Source: Sitta carolinensis
Taxonomy: Eukaryota > Chordata > Aves > Passeriformes > Sittidae
NCBI GenBank assembly: GCA_032173965.1
Contig: CM063295.1
Span: 1,612,001 to 1,676,000 of the forward strand
Reading direction: 5' to 3'
Length of the DNA stretch: 64,000 bases
The notes under the pieces were generated by a model. It saw only the letters and a program-made list of their open reading frames with translations. It did no database searches and was not told where the DNA came from. This document shows positions 11,066 to 23,000 of the stretch, in pieces. Numbering within the stretch: position 1 is the first letter of the stretch; every line of letters starts with the position of its first letter. Made by a program: the position numbers and the translations under genes.

Positions 11066-14000
11066 ATATATATTATATAAAATGAAACATCCCGAGTGGG
11101 AAGGGAGCCACGAGGATCATTGGATTCCAACTCCCAGCCCCACCCAGACACCCCAACCATCCCACCCTGGGCATCCCTGGAGAGCTGTCCAAACACTCCT
11201 GGAGCTCTGGCAGCCTTAGGGCCGTGCCCATTCCTGGGAAGCCTGAGCACTGCCCAGCACCCTCTGGGAGAAGAACCTTTCCCTGATATCCAACCTAAAC
11301 CTCCCCTGGCACAGCTCCAGCAATCAAAAGCCACACATAAACATCACCCAAAGCCAAGTCGTGGCGCTCCCGAGAACTTAAGCCCATAAAATATCCAATC
11401 CCCGTGTTGCTGTGTCCTGCCCCCAGCTGGGCTGGGTCGATACCCCCAGCAAGGCTGGGGTCTGGCAGGGGAGGGGCTGCAGGTGAGGCTCTTACCTGTG
11501 CACCAGCTGCAGGTTCTCCTGCCGCAGGCGGCTGTGCTGCTCGCCGTTGGCAGCCGTGTCCTTCTCCAGCTCCGTCACCCTCTTCTCCAGGAACACCACC
11601 TGCCAGGAGCACCACGGCTCAGCCCCTGGCCAGCTCACACCCAGAGCAGCCCCCAGCACCCCTCAACAGGGAGGGTTCCCACTGCAACTGGGCACTCGTG
11701 CCTTGATTTAAAGCAGCCCTTTCCAACATCCTTTTCCGCCCCGGTTTCCCAGGTTTTGATGGCTCCCAGGTACCAGTTTGGGGTCAAGCACTTCACTCTT
11801 TCCTGTCTTCAACCCCTTCCTGATGACGTCCTAGAAGGAGTCTGGAGGGGAAGATCCTGGTGGATCTTCAGAGTTCCATATCCAGCCCTGAGGTTGGATA
11901 ACTCCCCACTGCCTGGAACAGGATGGAAAGCCTGGATTTACAGATGGAGGGATCAATGCCAGCTGGTGGGGAAGGACCAGAGGTGAGGATTTTCTCCCTG
12001 CACCTATACAGGGTTTATTCCAGCTGTATTTGCATTTCATTCATTCAAATTCCTTAAAAAACAATCCTGGGAGAGAAGAAATGAGGAGCACGCCTGGAAA
12101 AGCCAAACCCTGGCTCTGGGAGAGGGGCAGGACATATGGGAGTATTAAAGAGGCCATGCAGACACACAAGGCCTTTCCCAGCAGTGCATTTTCCATCAAA
12201 GGTTTCCCAACATGCCTTAAGGAACCCAACTATTTTATTCAACTTCCAGCCTTGGAAAAATGTTGATTTTTATTTATTTTTTAAAGGCCTTCCCTGCATT
12301 ATAATTATTCCCAAGTGCAGCCACACACATACACATTCCTCCTTCATACACAGCTCCTCAGGACATTCATATTCCAGAGCTAAAAAGCCGTTTCCAAGGA
12401 GTTTCAGGACTTTAGTAGACATTTGCACAATCTTAGGTTCTTTCCCATAGCTTGTTCTCCCTGTTTTTTAACTAGGGATACTCCAACAAAATCTTTCCTG
12501 TTCTCCCATCTTATCCTACATCTCTTTTCTTGTAACATCCCAGTAAAACCCATCAGCACCAGAAAGAAATCAGCTCTACCCTGACGGCACGAGCAGAGGG
12601 TGCCAAGGAGGGGAAGTTCCTGTTTCACACTGGGTGGGTTGCCTCTGAAAAGCAGAACCTGAGAACATCTTCTTGTGTGAAGGAGAAGTGAAAATGCTGC
12701 GTGTGAACAGCCCAATCCTCCTCCCAGCACTCTGGGGAAGCCACTGCCCCCAGAGGAGGATCCAGCGTCACCTCCCGAGCCTGCACAGCATCTGGAGTGC
12801 TCTCCTCTGGCTTCCCATGACCCATCTGCACCCACAGAGAGCAACTTCAACCTGATCCTGCCTGGGAACACTGGAGCCCTGCGAGGCACTGAATCCTGCA
12901 GGGTAACACAGACAGCGCCGCTCCCACCTTATCCTGTGAGCCTTTCCTCCCACCATCCCCAAAAACTCAGCGGCACCAGCCCCAAACCAGCCTGACCCTG
13001 CTGGCACAGGGCAGAGGGGAAGGAGCCCTCACCTTGTCCGTGATGTCCTCGTCCGTGCACTCCAGGTTCTCCCGGTAGGATTCCTCCATCACCCCCACGG
13101 CCAGCGAGCTCGTCTGGTGCAGCTGCCTGAACCGGAGACAAACCACCCCGACCCAGAGCAGCACCGGCATCAGCGCCAGCACCGGCACCATGGCAGCCCC
13201 GGGGCACCGCCTCCCGCCCTGCTCGGCCTCTGCCGGCGGGATGTGCCAGCCCTGCTCCTGGGAATCCCGGCACCCAGCCCTGCCTGGACACCCAGCCCTG
13301 CTCCTGGGAATCCCGGCACGGCAGCGCGCCGACAGCCGCTCCCGGGACACCCAGCCCTGCTCCCGGGACACCCAGCCCTGCTCCCGGGACACCCAGCCCT
13401 GCTCCCGGGACACCCAGCCCGCACCAGGGACGTGGCCGCGCTGTCGCTTCACACCACGACCATTGCTCTTTGGAATGGAAAGAGATAAGAGCTCCCTCTG
13501 CCCACTTTCTTTCTTTAGCCCGGTGCCAAGGCTCTGGGTTATCCAGCAAAGGGCAGAGTACTCGCAGTGCTGATAAGGCTGGGATGAAATGGGGTGCGTG
13601 TTAGGGGAGGGGGGCAAACCCCCAGCCCAGGGTGAGCCGATCAGGTGACAGCAGCGTGCCCGGCTGGGTGACAGCTGAGGGACACCCTGGGCAGGTGTTC
13701 CAGCCCCGGGACCCCAGGCAGGAGCAGAACACTCTGCTCTCCTGCTTTGAGCAGGGGATGGATGACAAAACCACGGAGGTCTCTTTAAACCTCAGCTTTC
13801 CCTAGGAATTTGTGCCGTTGGCTCTCGAATTCCTCCCACTACACAGTGTGCTCATGCCAGGACTCACTAAGCACCACTGGCATTTACCAAGAGACCACAG
13901 CCTGATTTTGCATCCTCACCCTCAGTTTATATTTAGATTTTAAAGTCTCAGGCACATTTGTCATTTAAATCGTGCCAAGCACAACAGGGCTTAAGCAGCT

Positions 14001-17000
14001 GAGATTTCTTGGCACAAGCAGAACCCGGATAACAAGAATGAAGAAAGAGCCCTTACCGAAATAAAATCAATTTTCTAAAAGCAAATGTTTTGGGATTATT
14101 CACTAATTACAGTATCTGCAACAAAGGATTTGCTTTGGGCTGAGCTTAAGGATCTGGCTCAGCAAAACCTTCTTATCTCCCTCCTTATCACGAACCAAAC
14201 CTGACTGCTCTTCAATTAAGTAATATTTACCCAAGCCCACACATCCCTGCCGCAGAAAAGCAAAGGCCAGGAGGGCTCAACCCCCCCATAAGACAGGGTA
14301 TCTCTGTTCCCAAAAGTCTAACTCAAATCCTCCCAAAATTATCTGAACCAGGCACGGGACCAAAATGAGTCCTAAAACAGGAAACCTGGGGACAGGCTGC
14401 TCCCCTCAGCCCTCCTTCCTGCCAGTGGTTTTAACAAAGCTCTAGAAAGTAAGATGAGTGGAAGTAGGAAATGTAATAGCAAGGACCTGCTTCCTTTCCA
14501 GGAGGGGGAACTCTGCCAGGGAAGATTGCTGAGTGCAGGAAAAATGGAGAAGGGAAAGGTGTGAGAGCACAGTGGGAGGAAGAGGTGCAGGGAAGCTGCT
14601 TGGGTCAGCACAGGGTGAGTGTCAGGAACAGGAACAATCCCAAACTGAGCTGCTTGTTCCTCCACAGTGCCCCTGTCCTGCTGGGAAACCAGCAAGGAGA
14701 AATCCAGCAAGTGCAGAGGGAAAGCTCCCTCCTGAGTGTGGCAGAGGCCGAACAGCAAGGTAAGAGTCAGTTTATCCTTAAAATGATGATGGTACAGGAA
14801 CAGGAGGGATGGGGGAGCTGGGAGAGGAAAGGGGAGCACCAGGTGACATCAAGAGGGGAGGGAAGGACCCTCTGCTCCAGAGATCCACAGCAAACTGCCT
14901 GGATATATCCAAAATATCCAATATCCCTGTGCAGTCAATGCTCACATGGGAAAAGAGACTGACATCACACGAGGTGGTCGTGCAGGACAGAAGCAGCACA
15001 TTAAATCTGGGCTTAAACCAGGGCTAACCCAGGGTTAAAACAGTCAACCAGAGTTCCCTGCAGCCTGCCCAGGTGCCCCAGAGCCCCTGACTGTGCAGAG
15101 GGAGCTGCTCCCACAAAGCCAGATGCTGAGGGAGACACGGAGTGAAGTAAAACAGGACCAAGAGCTGTGTAAGGCAGCTGGAATCTTTGGGGTGCTGGAG
15201 AATCCCTCCAGGTGGGGGTACTGACTGGTCTGGTCCTGGAGAACTCTAAAGACATGGTGATACTGGGAGGGGACATGCCAGAGGGATATGTCCTTCTAGA
15301 GACTCCTTCCCTCCTCCATGTGCCCCCTGCTATGGCACTGGCATAAAAACCGCCATTTTTTCCAGGTTGCCAGCAGCCTCCAGCTGTGTGCACGAGCAGG
15401 AAAACCCCATTCCAGAAAAAAGATACCAGACTTAAACCCACTTTTCCCCAGCACTATGGAATATATCCAGAACTACAACTCTCCAAGCTTATTTTGAGTT
15501 TTCCTTCCGCGGAGCTGGCAAACAACAGGAGTATGGGCTTACCTTGCCACCTTCTTGCTGGAGAGTCTTTTATTTGGGCTGCAAAATGAAGAAAAAACAG
15601 GAAAGAGTTAGAAAAGCTGACAGTGGAGAGGCAGGGAAACAGGAAACTGCACGGACTCCGGGGCACATCCTTTGCTGTGGCAGGGAGTGCCCTTGGCATG
15701 CACCCCAGACCCCTGGGAAGGGCAGGAGAGGGGCACTCCCGTGTTCCACAGGAGGAAAACACAGCCCAGGGAAGGAGGAGGAGAGCTCACTGCCCCCTGC
15801 CACGCTGGGCTCTCCTGCTGATCCCTGCCTGAAAGCTGATCCCCAAGGAGAGAGCTAAGAATAGCAGGGAGCCTGGGGGGGCTGCAGCCCGGGGCTGGGG
15901 CAGGCTGAGCCCCACGGCCTGCACCCCACGGCCCCCGGGGCTGCCCTGCCCCCCCAGAGCTCCCACGGACTGGGGAGCAAGGGCACAGCCCTCCTGCCCT
16001 CCCACAGCCATGGAATCATTGCATCCTTCAATCCTGCAATCACCCCTGCATCACTGCCTCCTTCTGCCCTCCCACAGCCATGAGCCCACTGGGTCATTGC
16101 ATCCCACAGCCAGGATCCCACTGGATCACTGCATCCCACAGCCAGGATCCCACTGGATCACTGCATCCCACAGCCAGGATCCCACTGGATCAACACATCC
16201 CACAGCCAGGATCCCACTGGATCACTGCATCCCACAGCCAGGATCCCACTGGATCACTGCATCCCACAGCCAGGATCCCACTGGATCACTGCATCCCACA
16301 GCCAGGATCCCACTGGATCACTGCATCCCACAGCCAGGATCCCACTGGATCAACACATCCCACAGCCAGGATCCCACTGGATCACTGCATCCCACAGCCA
16401 GGATCCCACTGGATCACTGCATCCCACAGCCAGGATCCCACTGGATCACTGCATCCCACAGCCAGGATCCCACTGGATCACTGCATCCCACAGCCAGGAT
16501 CCCACTGGATCATTGCATCCCACAGCCAGGATCCCACTGGATCATTGCATCCCGCAGCCAGGATCCCACTGGATCATTGCCTCCTCCTGCCCTCCCACAG
16601 CCATGGAATCACTGCATCCTTCAATCCTGCAATCAGCACTGGATCATTGCCTCCTCCTGCCCTCCACAGCCATGAGCCCACTGGGTCATTGCATCCCACA
16701 GCCAGGATCCCACTGGATCACTGCATCCCACAGCCAGGATCCCACTGGATCACTGCATCCCACAGCCAGGATCCCACTGGATCACTGCATCCCACAGCCA
16801 GGATCCCACTGGATCAACACATCCCACAGCCAGGATCCCACTGGATCACTGCATCCCACAGCCAGGATCCCACTGGATCACTGCATCCCACAGCCAGGAT
16901 CCCACTGGATCACTGCATCCCACAGCCAGGATCCCACTGGATCACTGCATCCCACAGCCAGGATCCCACTGGATCATTGCATCCCACAGCCAGGATCCCA

Positions 17001-20000
17001 CTGGATCATTGCATCCCGCAGCCAGGATCCCACTGGATCATTGCCTCCTCCTGCCCTCCCACAGCCATGGAATCACTGCATCCTTCAATCCTGCAATCAG
17101 CACTGGATCATTGCCTCCTCCTGCCCTCCACAGCCATGAGCCCACTGGGTCATTGCATCTCACAGCCAGGATCCCACTGGATCAATCCATCCTTCTGCCT
17201 TCCCACAGCCATGATCCCTCTGGATCAAACCATCCTTCTGCCCTCCCACAGCCATGATCCCACTGGATCAATCCATCCCACAGCCATGATCCCTCTGGAT
17301 CAAACCATCCTTCTGCCCTCCCACAGCCATGATCCCACTGGATCAATCCATCCCACAGCCATGATCCCTCTGGATCAATCCATCCTTCTGTCCTTCCATA
17401 GCACCATGCCTGTGCTGGGCTCTGGATCCCCAGGGAAGTGCTGCCTGCTCCTAGCTCAGAGACTTTAGGAGCTGTTGGTGGTGTCCCTGGATTTTGAGCA
17501 CGTGGCTGGGGAGGGGGACGAGCTCTCTCTCCTTTTCATGGATAACTGACAGAGATCAGTCCTTGGATCCATGTCTGGGCCAGCTGCCACCATACCACAG
17601 CGGTCAGGATCAGTGTCAGCACAGGATGAGCAGCCAAGGGCTGTGTCACTGTGTCCCACCTGCAGGGGCCAGGCTGCAGGCTCTCCCTGCTGAGACAGTC
17701 CAGCCTTTTCCAGAACCAGCTCCTTGCTGAGATGCTCCTTCCAGTCTTCTGGTTGTGACTGATGCTGGGGAAGCAGGCAGGGCCTGGATCTCCCTCCTCA
17801 TCTTCACCCATGCAGGTGTCACAAGGTGCCACTGGGCCATGCCAAATCCTCACTCAGATATGGCAGCAGGAACAGCTCCAATCCAAGATCAGCAACTGCA
17901 TTCCTTGGTGCTTAGCTCAGTTTTAGGAAAAAATAACAAATAAAATCATCTGGAAGTCCACTCCTGCCTGGAGCTGCAACATGAGTTCTTCGAAGGAGGG
18001 ATTAAAAATAGCTTAGGACAATTTGCTTTGTAAAGCAAGCCCCAAACCTGCCCAGGGGGTGTTGTCAGGGTGACCAGCCTTGGGTCAAAGTGCATCCTCA
18101 AATCCCAGATTTCCAGGGAGCACAAGAGCTGCTGCTGGCTGGGCTTCAAGGCTGCTCAGCACCCAAGGGGAGGAGGTCAGGCCCTGGGGTTTGCCAGGAA
18201 CTGTAATGGCCCCAGCACTGGGGGAAAAATATTTTCCTCTGCAAAAGCTCCTGGGGAAGCAACGGCACCTGCAGTGTCCAAAGGCTGAGACACCAGCAAG
18301 GGCACTGGAACAAAACAGAGGCACAAACCACTTCATCCCAAGCTCCTGGAGGATTCTTCCCTGCTTTCCCAGGCTGTGGGCTCAGGAAGCAGCACCCCAA
18401 TGCTGGGAGCAGGCTCCCCAATTTTTTCCAAGGATAAAACAATGTCTGTGTGCCCGCAGTCCTTCTGAGTGAGGCTGTTCTGGAGTACTTTGGGCTTCAT
18501 CCCAGCTGCCAGAATATCCTGGAGGAGGTGTCTTCAGGCTCATCCCAGATTTTGGTCCAGTTCCTGCTGCTCTGGGACTTGTCCCCTGCTCTGAGGGCCT
18601 CAGGCCAGTGGTGATGCAGGGAGGAGCAACAGGTCCTGCACGTCCCACCTCCCATCCACAGCACACAGGAGAGGGCACTGCCCCTTCCATAAAGGCCCCT
18701 GGAACATATTCCCAGGAAATCTGTACTTGGGAAACCCTGAATACAGACAGAGGAATTGCACCTAGTCACAGGGCAAATCAAAGCCTGTGGAATTCCCATG
18801 GGACAGAGAAGCTCCACAGGAAATCCCCTCCATCACAGGAGGCTCTGAGGTGTTAGTTCAGCTTTGCAGGTAGATGTGGTGGAGAAAACCTGAAATGGAG
18901 TGGGGCTTCCAGGGAAAACTCCTTAACACCTGCATAACCTGAGACCCATCATTGACACTCAAGCCTCCAACAGCAAAGGCTACTATTTAACCAAGAAAAA
19001 TAAAGGGAGAGACCTCTTTTCATTAAAAAAAGAATTAAATTCAAGCTCCTATTTGCTTTCCAGTTCTCCTTCCACAGACCAGGAGAGTTCCCAGATCACA
19101 CTGTCCCTGGAAAGGACAGACAGAGACCAAGAACATGACCAACAGCCAGGCCTGAATATCCCAAGAGCCATGGGAAGAAAGATTTATCATCAATGCCACC
19201 ATCCTTCCACCCAGAGGGCAGCAACCAGCTCTGAATGACCAAATCAATGGGCAGAAATCCCTCCCCACTTGTCAGAAAACACATCCAGCTGCTGCCTGGG
19301 AGACCTCCAAAGTGCCATTCAGAATCTCCTGTTGTTCCTGGTGTCTGTCACATCTCCCGGGGTGGGCAGGCCGTGGGTGAAGCTGGGTGAGGTAAGATTT
19401 TGCTGCTGCCAAGCCCTGTGGAATAGCCTGATGCCTTCAGGTTGCTCCTGCAGCAGGAGGATGGGCTGTCCCTGCCCTTCCAGGCTGCCCTTCCACCCCA
19501 TGCCCAGTCTTTCCTGGGTGACAGAAATACTGTACACGGCCAGCTCGCGGCTCCCGGGGAACCCACCATGCACGGGCATGCAAAGGGCAGGGAACGCTCT
19601 CCTTGTCTGCCAGCCCCCGGGGTCTGCATTAAAGACACCTCCTGCTCACCCTCCACGGGGTCACCGGCACCTGGAGCTCCTGCAGAGGCTCCCGTGGCCG
19701 GGTGAAACTCCTCCCCTTTCCCCACCCGCTATCCAGCAGCGCAGAGCCAGGGAAAAGCTGCGCCGGACAAGGAGAGCGTCCCCAGGCACAACACCACTCC
19801 CCAGATGGGATGGCCACGCACACGAGCCCCGTTACCTATTCATTTCAAGATCATTCAGGCGAGCAGAAAGATCCTCGAGGCGGTTGATTTGTTTGTGGCA
19901 CTGGCTACAGTAAAACTCAAAAGCTTCATCTGCGAGAATGCTGTGCAGTTTCGCAGCGAGCGGATTGGTGCTAGAGAGATCACAAGGGTCATGTCAACAG

Positions 20001-23000
20001 CACAGAAGGCACAGGGAGCAGCTGCAGCCGAGGCTTCCACAAGCTGAGGGTCCCTCAAGGTAGGGGAATTTTTGGTGGGAGGTGTGGAATTTGAATTAAA
20101 AAGTCAAAGCAGGTTGGGTCTCCTCCCGCCACAATTTTCAAAGGTAAATTAAAGCCAATATGAGGTTGCTTATAATAATAGATGGATAATTTCTAATTTA
20201 GAATGGTTTATAACAATGTGTAGCTAATTGATAAGCTGTAATTGTTCAATAGAATTTATATAGTTGATAATTAGCAGCATTTCCATCACTTTCCTCCCAG
20301 AGACTCCCAGCAGCTGAGCTTGGCCCACATTTCCAATCTCCTGAGCCAATCTCAATCCCTAAGAGCCCAGGTGAGGGAAGTGCTCCCCACAAACCTACAC
20401 CACTGCAAAGTTTATTTTCCAACAGCATTTTCTAAGCAATCTGTCTCAGGAGGCTCCTGGTTTGCCTCAGTAAGTGCAGAATGAACTTGCACACTGCAGG
20501 ACTGGGTGTCATGAGCCAGGGCTGAATCTAAGGGGGGTTTAGGCTGGATTTTAGGAAAAGGTTCTTCCCCCAGAGGGTGCTGGGCACTGCCCAGGCTCCC
20601 AGGGAATGGGCACGGTCCCAAGCCTGCCAGAGCTCCAGGAGTGTTTGGACAGCTCTCCAGGGATGCCCAGGGTGGGATTGTTGGGGGGTCTGTGCAAGCC
20701 CAGGAACTGGGGTGGGTGATCCCTGTGGGTCTATTCCCACTCAGGATATTGTGGGATTCTGTGATCCTTCGGTCAGTGACCTGTTTTCCAATGGGATGCT
20801 TTAAAAGCAGAGCAGCTCTGCTGCTGCTGACCTGCCTTAGTAATGCACAGAGTCAGATTTTCACTGCAAACAGCTTTTTAAAGCCAAGATGAAGTGGACA
20901 GGTGCAGTTTAACCCCTCTCTCCTCAAAGCAAAGCCCAGAGGAGCCAAGCAGCAGTGCTGTGTTCCTGCAGGGAATGCCATTTGGGAAGGGGCATGGGGG
21001 GCTCTCTATAGGACTTTCACAGCTTGGGAAGCTGGGAAACACTTCCTCATGATTTGGGCAGGACAGAGGGGATTCAGAACAGCAAATGGTTCGTGTTAAT
21101 TTGGGGCCAGACTTCACAAATCCTTCCTGTAGGAAAATGCGCTTCTGGAAGCCACGGACGTGAATCAAAGAAAGGTTAAATAGTGAAAAACTCAAGCAGT
21201 TCAGTAAAAGAGACAGGTAAAGGTGTGAGCAAACACAAGCGAGATACACCCAACAGGAAGGGGCAGTGAATCCTGGGACACAGAAACACCAGCAGCTCCT
21301 GGCCCAGGGCACGTGCAGAGCTGGGCCCCCCGAGGGTGCCCTGGCTCAGCCCCCAGCCCAGGGTCAGGTCTGGAGTCTGTGCTGTCTGTACAGTATTTCC
21401 CAGCCTCCTCAGACAGGCTGGACACCAGCAATGCCAAATTATCATCTCTTCCCATTCCTGGAAAAAAAAAATTCCATTGGAAACCATTCCCCTACCCTCG
21501 AGGGCAGGTGTGGCCCCGGGATAACCCTTCCCAGCAGCAGACAGGTCGGTCAGGGTTTGTGCAGGCAAGAGGTGACAGCAGCTGTGTTGCACCTGGGGGA
21601 AGGGATGTCCCTTTTCTGGGTGCTCTGGGGTGCATTCCCTTCCCAGGTGGTGCAGCCTGGGCCAGCTGGAAATCCAAATTTAACCAGCATTAATGAAAAT
21701 GAGAAGTGTGGAGGAGAAGCCCCAGGCCAGCCTGGCAGCTCCAGGAGTGTGTGCAGGTCCTCGTGGCCTGTGGCTGCCCTGGCTCCCTGCCCCTGGAGGG
21801 GGGCAGAGCTCAGCCCTGGGCTGTCCCCACCCACTCCAGGATCCTCATGGGTCCCTCCCAGCTCAGCAGATTCTGTGGTTCTACAATACAGAGCCTTCCT
21901 GTGCCTCCCTCCATCTCCTGGAGCAACATTTGTCTTCCACAGGCCCTTGGTGCTTCCTGGTGGCTGGGATGGGCACAAGGGGCTTTTCCCTTCATTTCCC
22001 ACCAAAAAGCCTCTGCTAAAAGGCTTTTCCTACTGGATGGATATGCAAGGGAAGACTCAAGAGGAGGGATCACAAACACACATACAAGGACTGGGCAGGG
22101 AAGCACTGCACCCCACAGCGTTCCCTGAAGGCTCTTTGGGTTTGTGTTCATCTTCTGGAGTTGTGGCAGCAGAATTTCTAGAAATTATTCCCATTTAGAG
22201 AGTCTTGCAGCATGGAAAAGGTCTGTGGTGATGTGGCCCTTTACAAGTGATGCTGTTCTTTGCATCCAAAATACAGCCAAAAAACCCCATCCAGCCTGCA
22301 CCAGGCACAGCCTGTGGTTCCTTCAGGTGTGTTTTAAACACATTGGGGCTGCTCAGGCATGGAATGATTTGGGTGGGAAAGGACCTTAGAGCTCATCCCA
22401 CCCTTGCCAGGGCAGGGACCCCTCCCACTGTCCCAGGCTGCTCCAAGTCCTGGCCAGCCTGGCCTTGGGCACTGCCAGGGATCCAGGGGCAGCCACAGCT
22501 GCTCTGGGCACCCTGTGCCAGGGCCTGCCCACCCTGCCAGGGAACAATTCCTGCCCAATATCCCAGCCAGCCCTGCCCTCTGCCAGTGGAAAGCTGTTCC
22601 CTGTGTCCTGTCCCTTCCTATCCAAAGTCAGAAGAGCTGCACAGACTCAGGGAATGTTTAGGGAAGGACTTCACACACACAACAATAATCCAAGGGGAGG
22701 CTAGACCTGAGAGGCATGAGGAAATCCTCCAGCTCCAACAGCCCCACATTCCTGACTCCAGAGGTTTTGCAGGGTTTATCTCCAGCTTGCTGCCCCAGCA
22801 AGCCCCAGCAGAGAGTCTCCAGCACAAACCACCTCAACCTGTGTGGCCACGTGCCCATTGAGCCCCTCCCAGCACAGGGAAGATGGGATAAGGTGTGGAT
22901 GAGATCCAGAGACAGAGCAGAGCAGAGATGGTGCCCTGGCAGAGCAAGACAGCAACACTGGGAGCGTGGGCAAACTGGGAGCTCTGGCCTGATGTTAAGG

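Larger units (their letters stand above)
9119..11495 (-). other. RAB11FIP3: Intron with two larger CR1 copies and a long dinucleotide tract
   Basis: GTAAGA...CAG intron. It contains a small CR1 remnant (about 9490-9540), a minus CR1 (9733-10230), complex (CA/TA)n microsatellite (10600-11075) and another minus CR1 (11088-11325). Confidence 0.85.

Noticed and set aside
10690..11334. Long Cys/Val/Tyr-rich and His/Ile/Thr-rich frames
   Set aside because: Translation of (CA/TA)n microsatellite.
16080..17468. 462-codon plus-strand open frame
   Set aside because: It is the 32-bp minisatellite read through: three units make a 96-nt period with no stop, and the other two frames are also open for over 200 codons.
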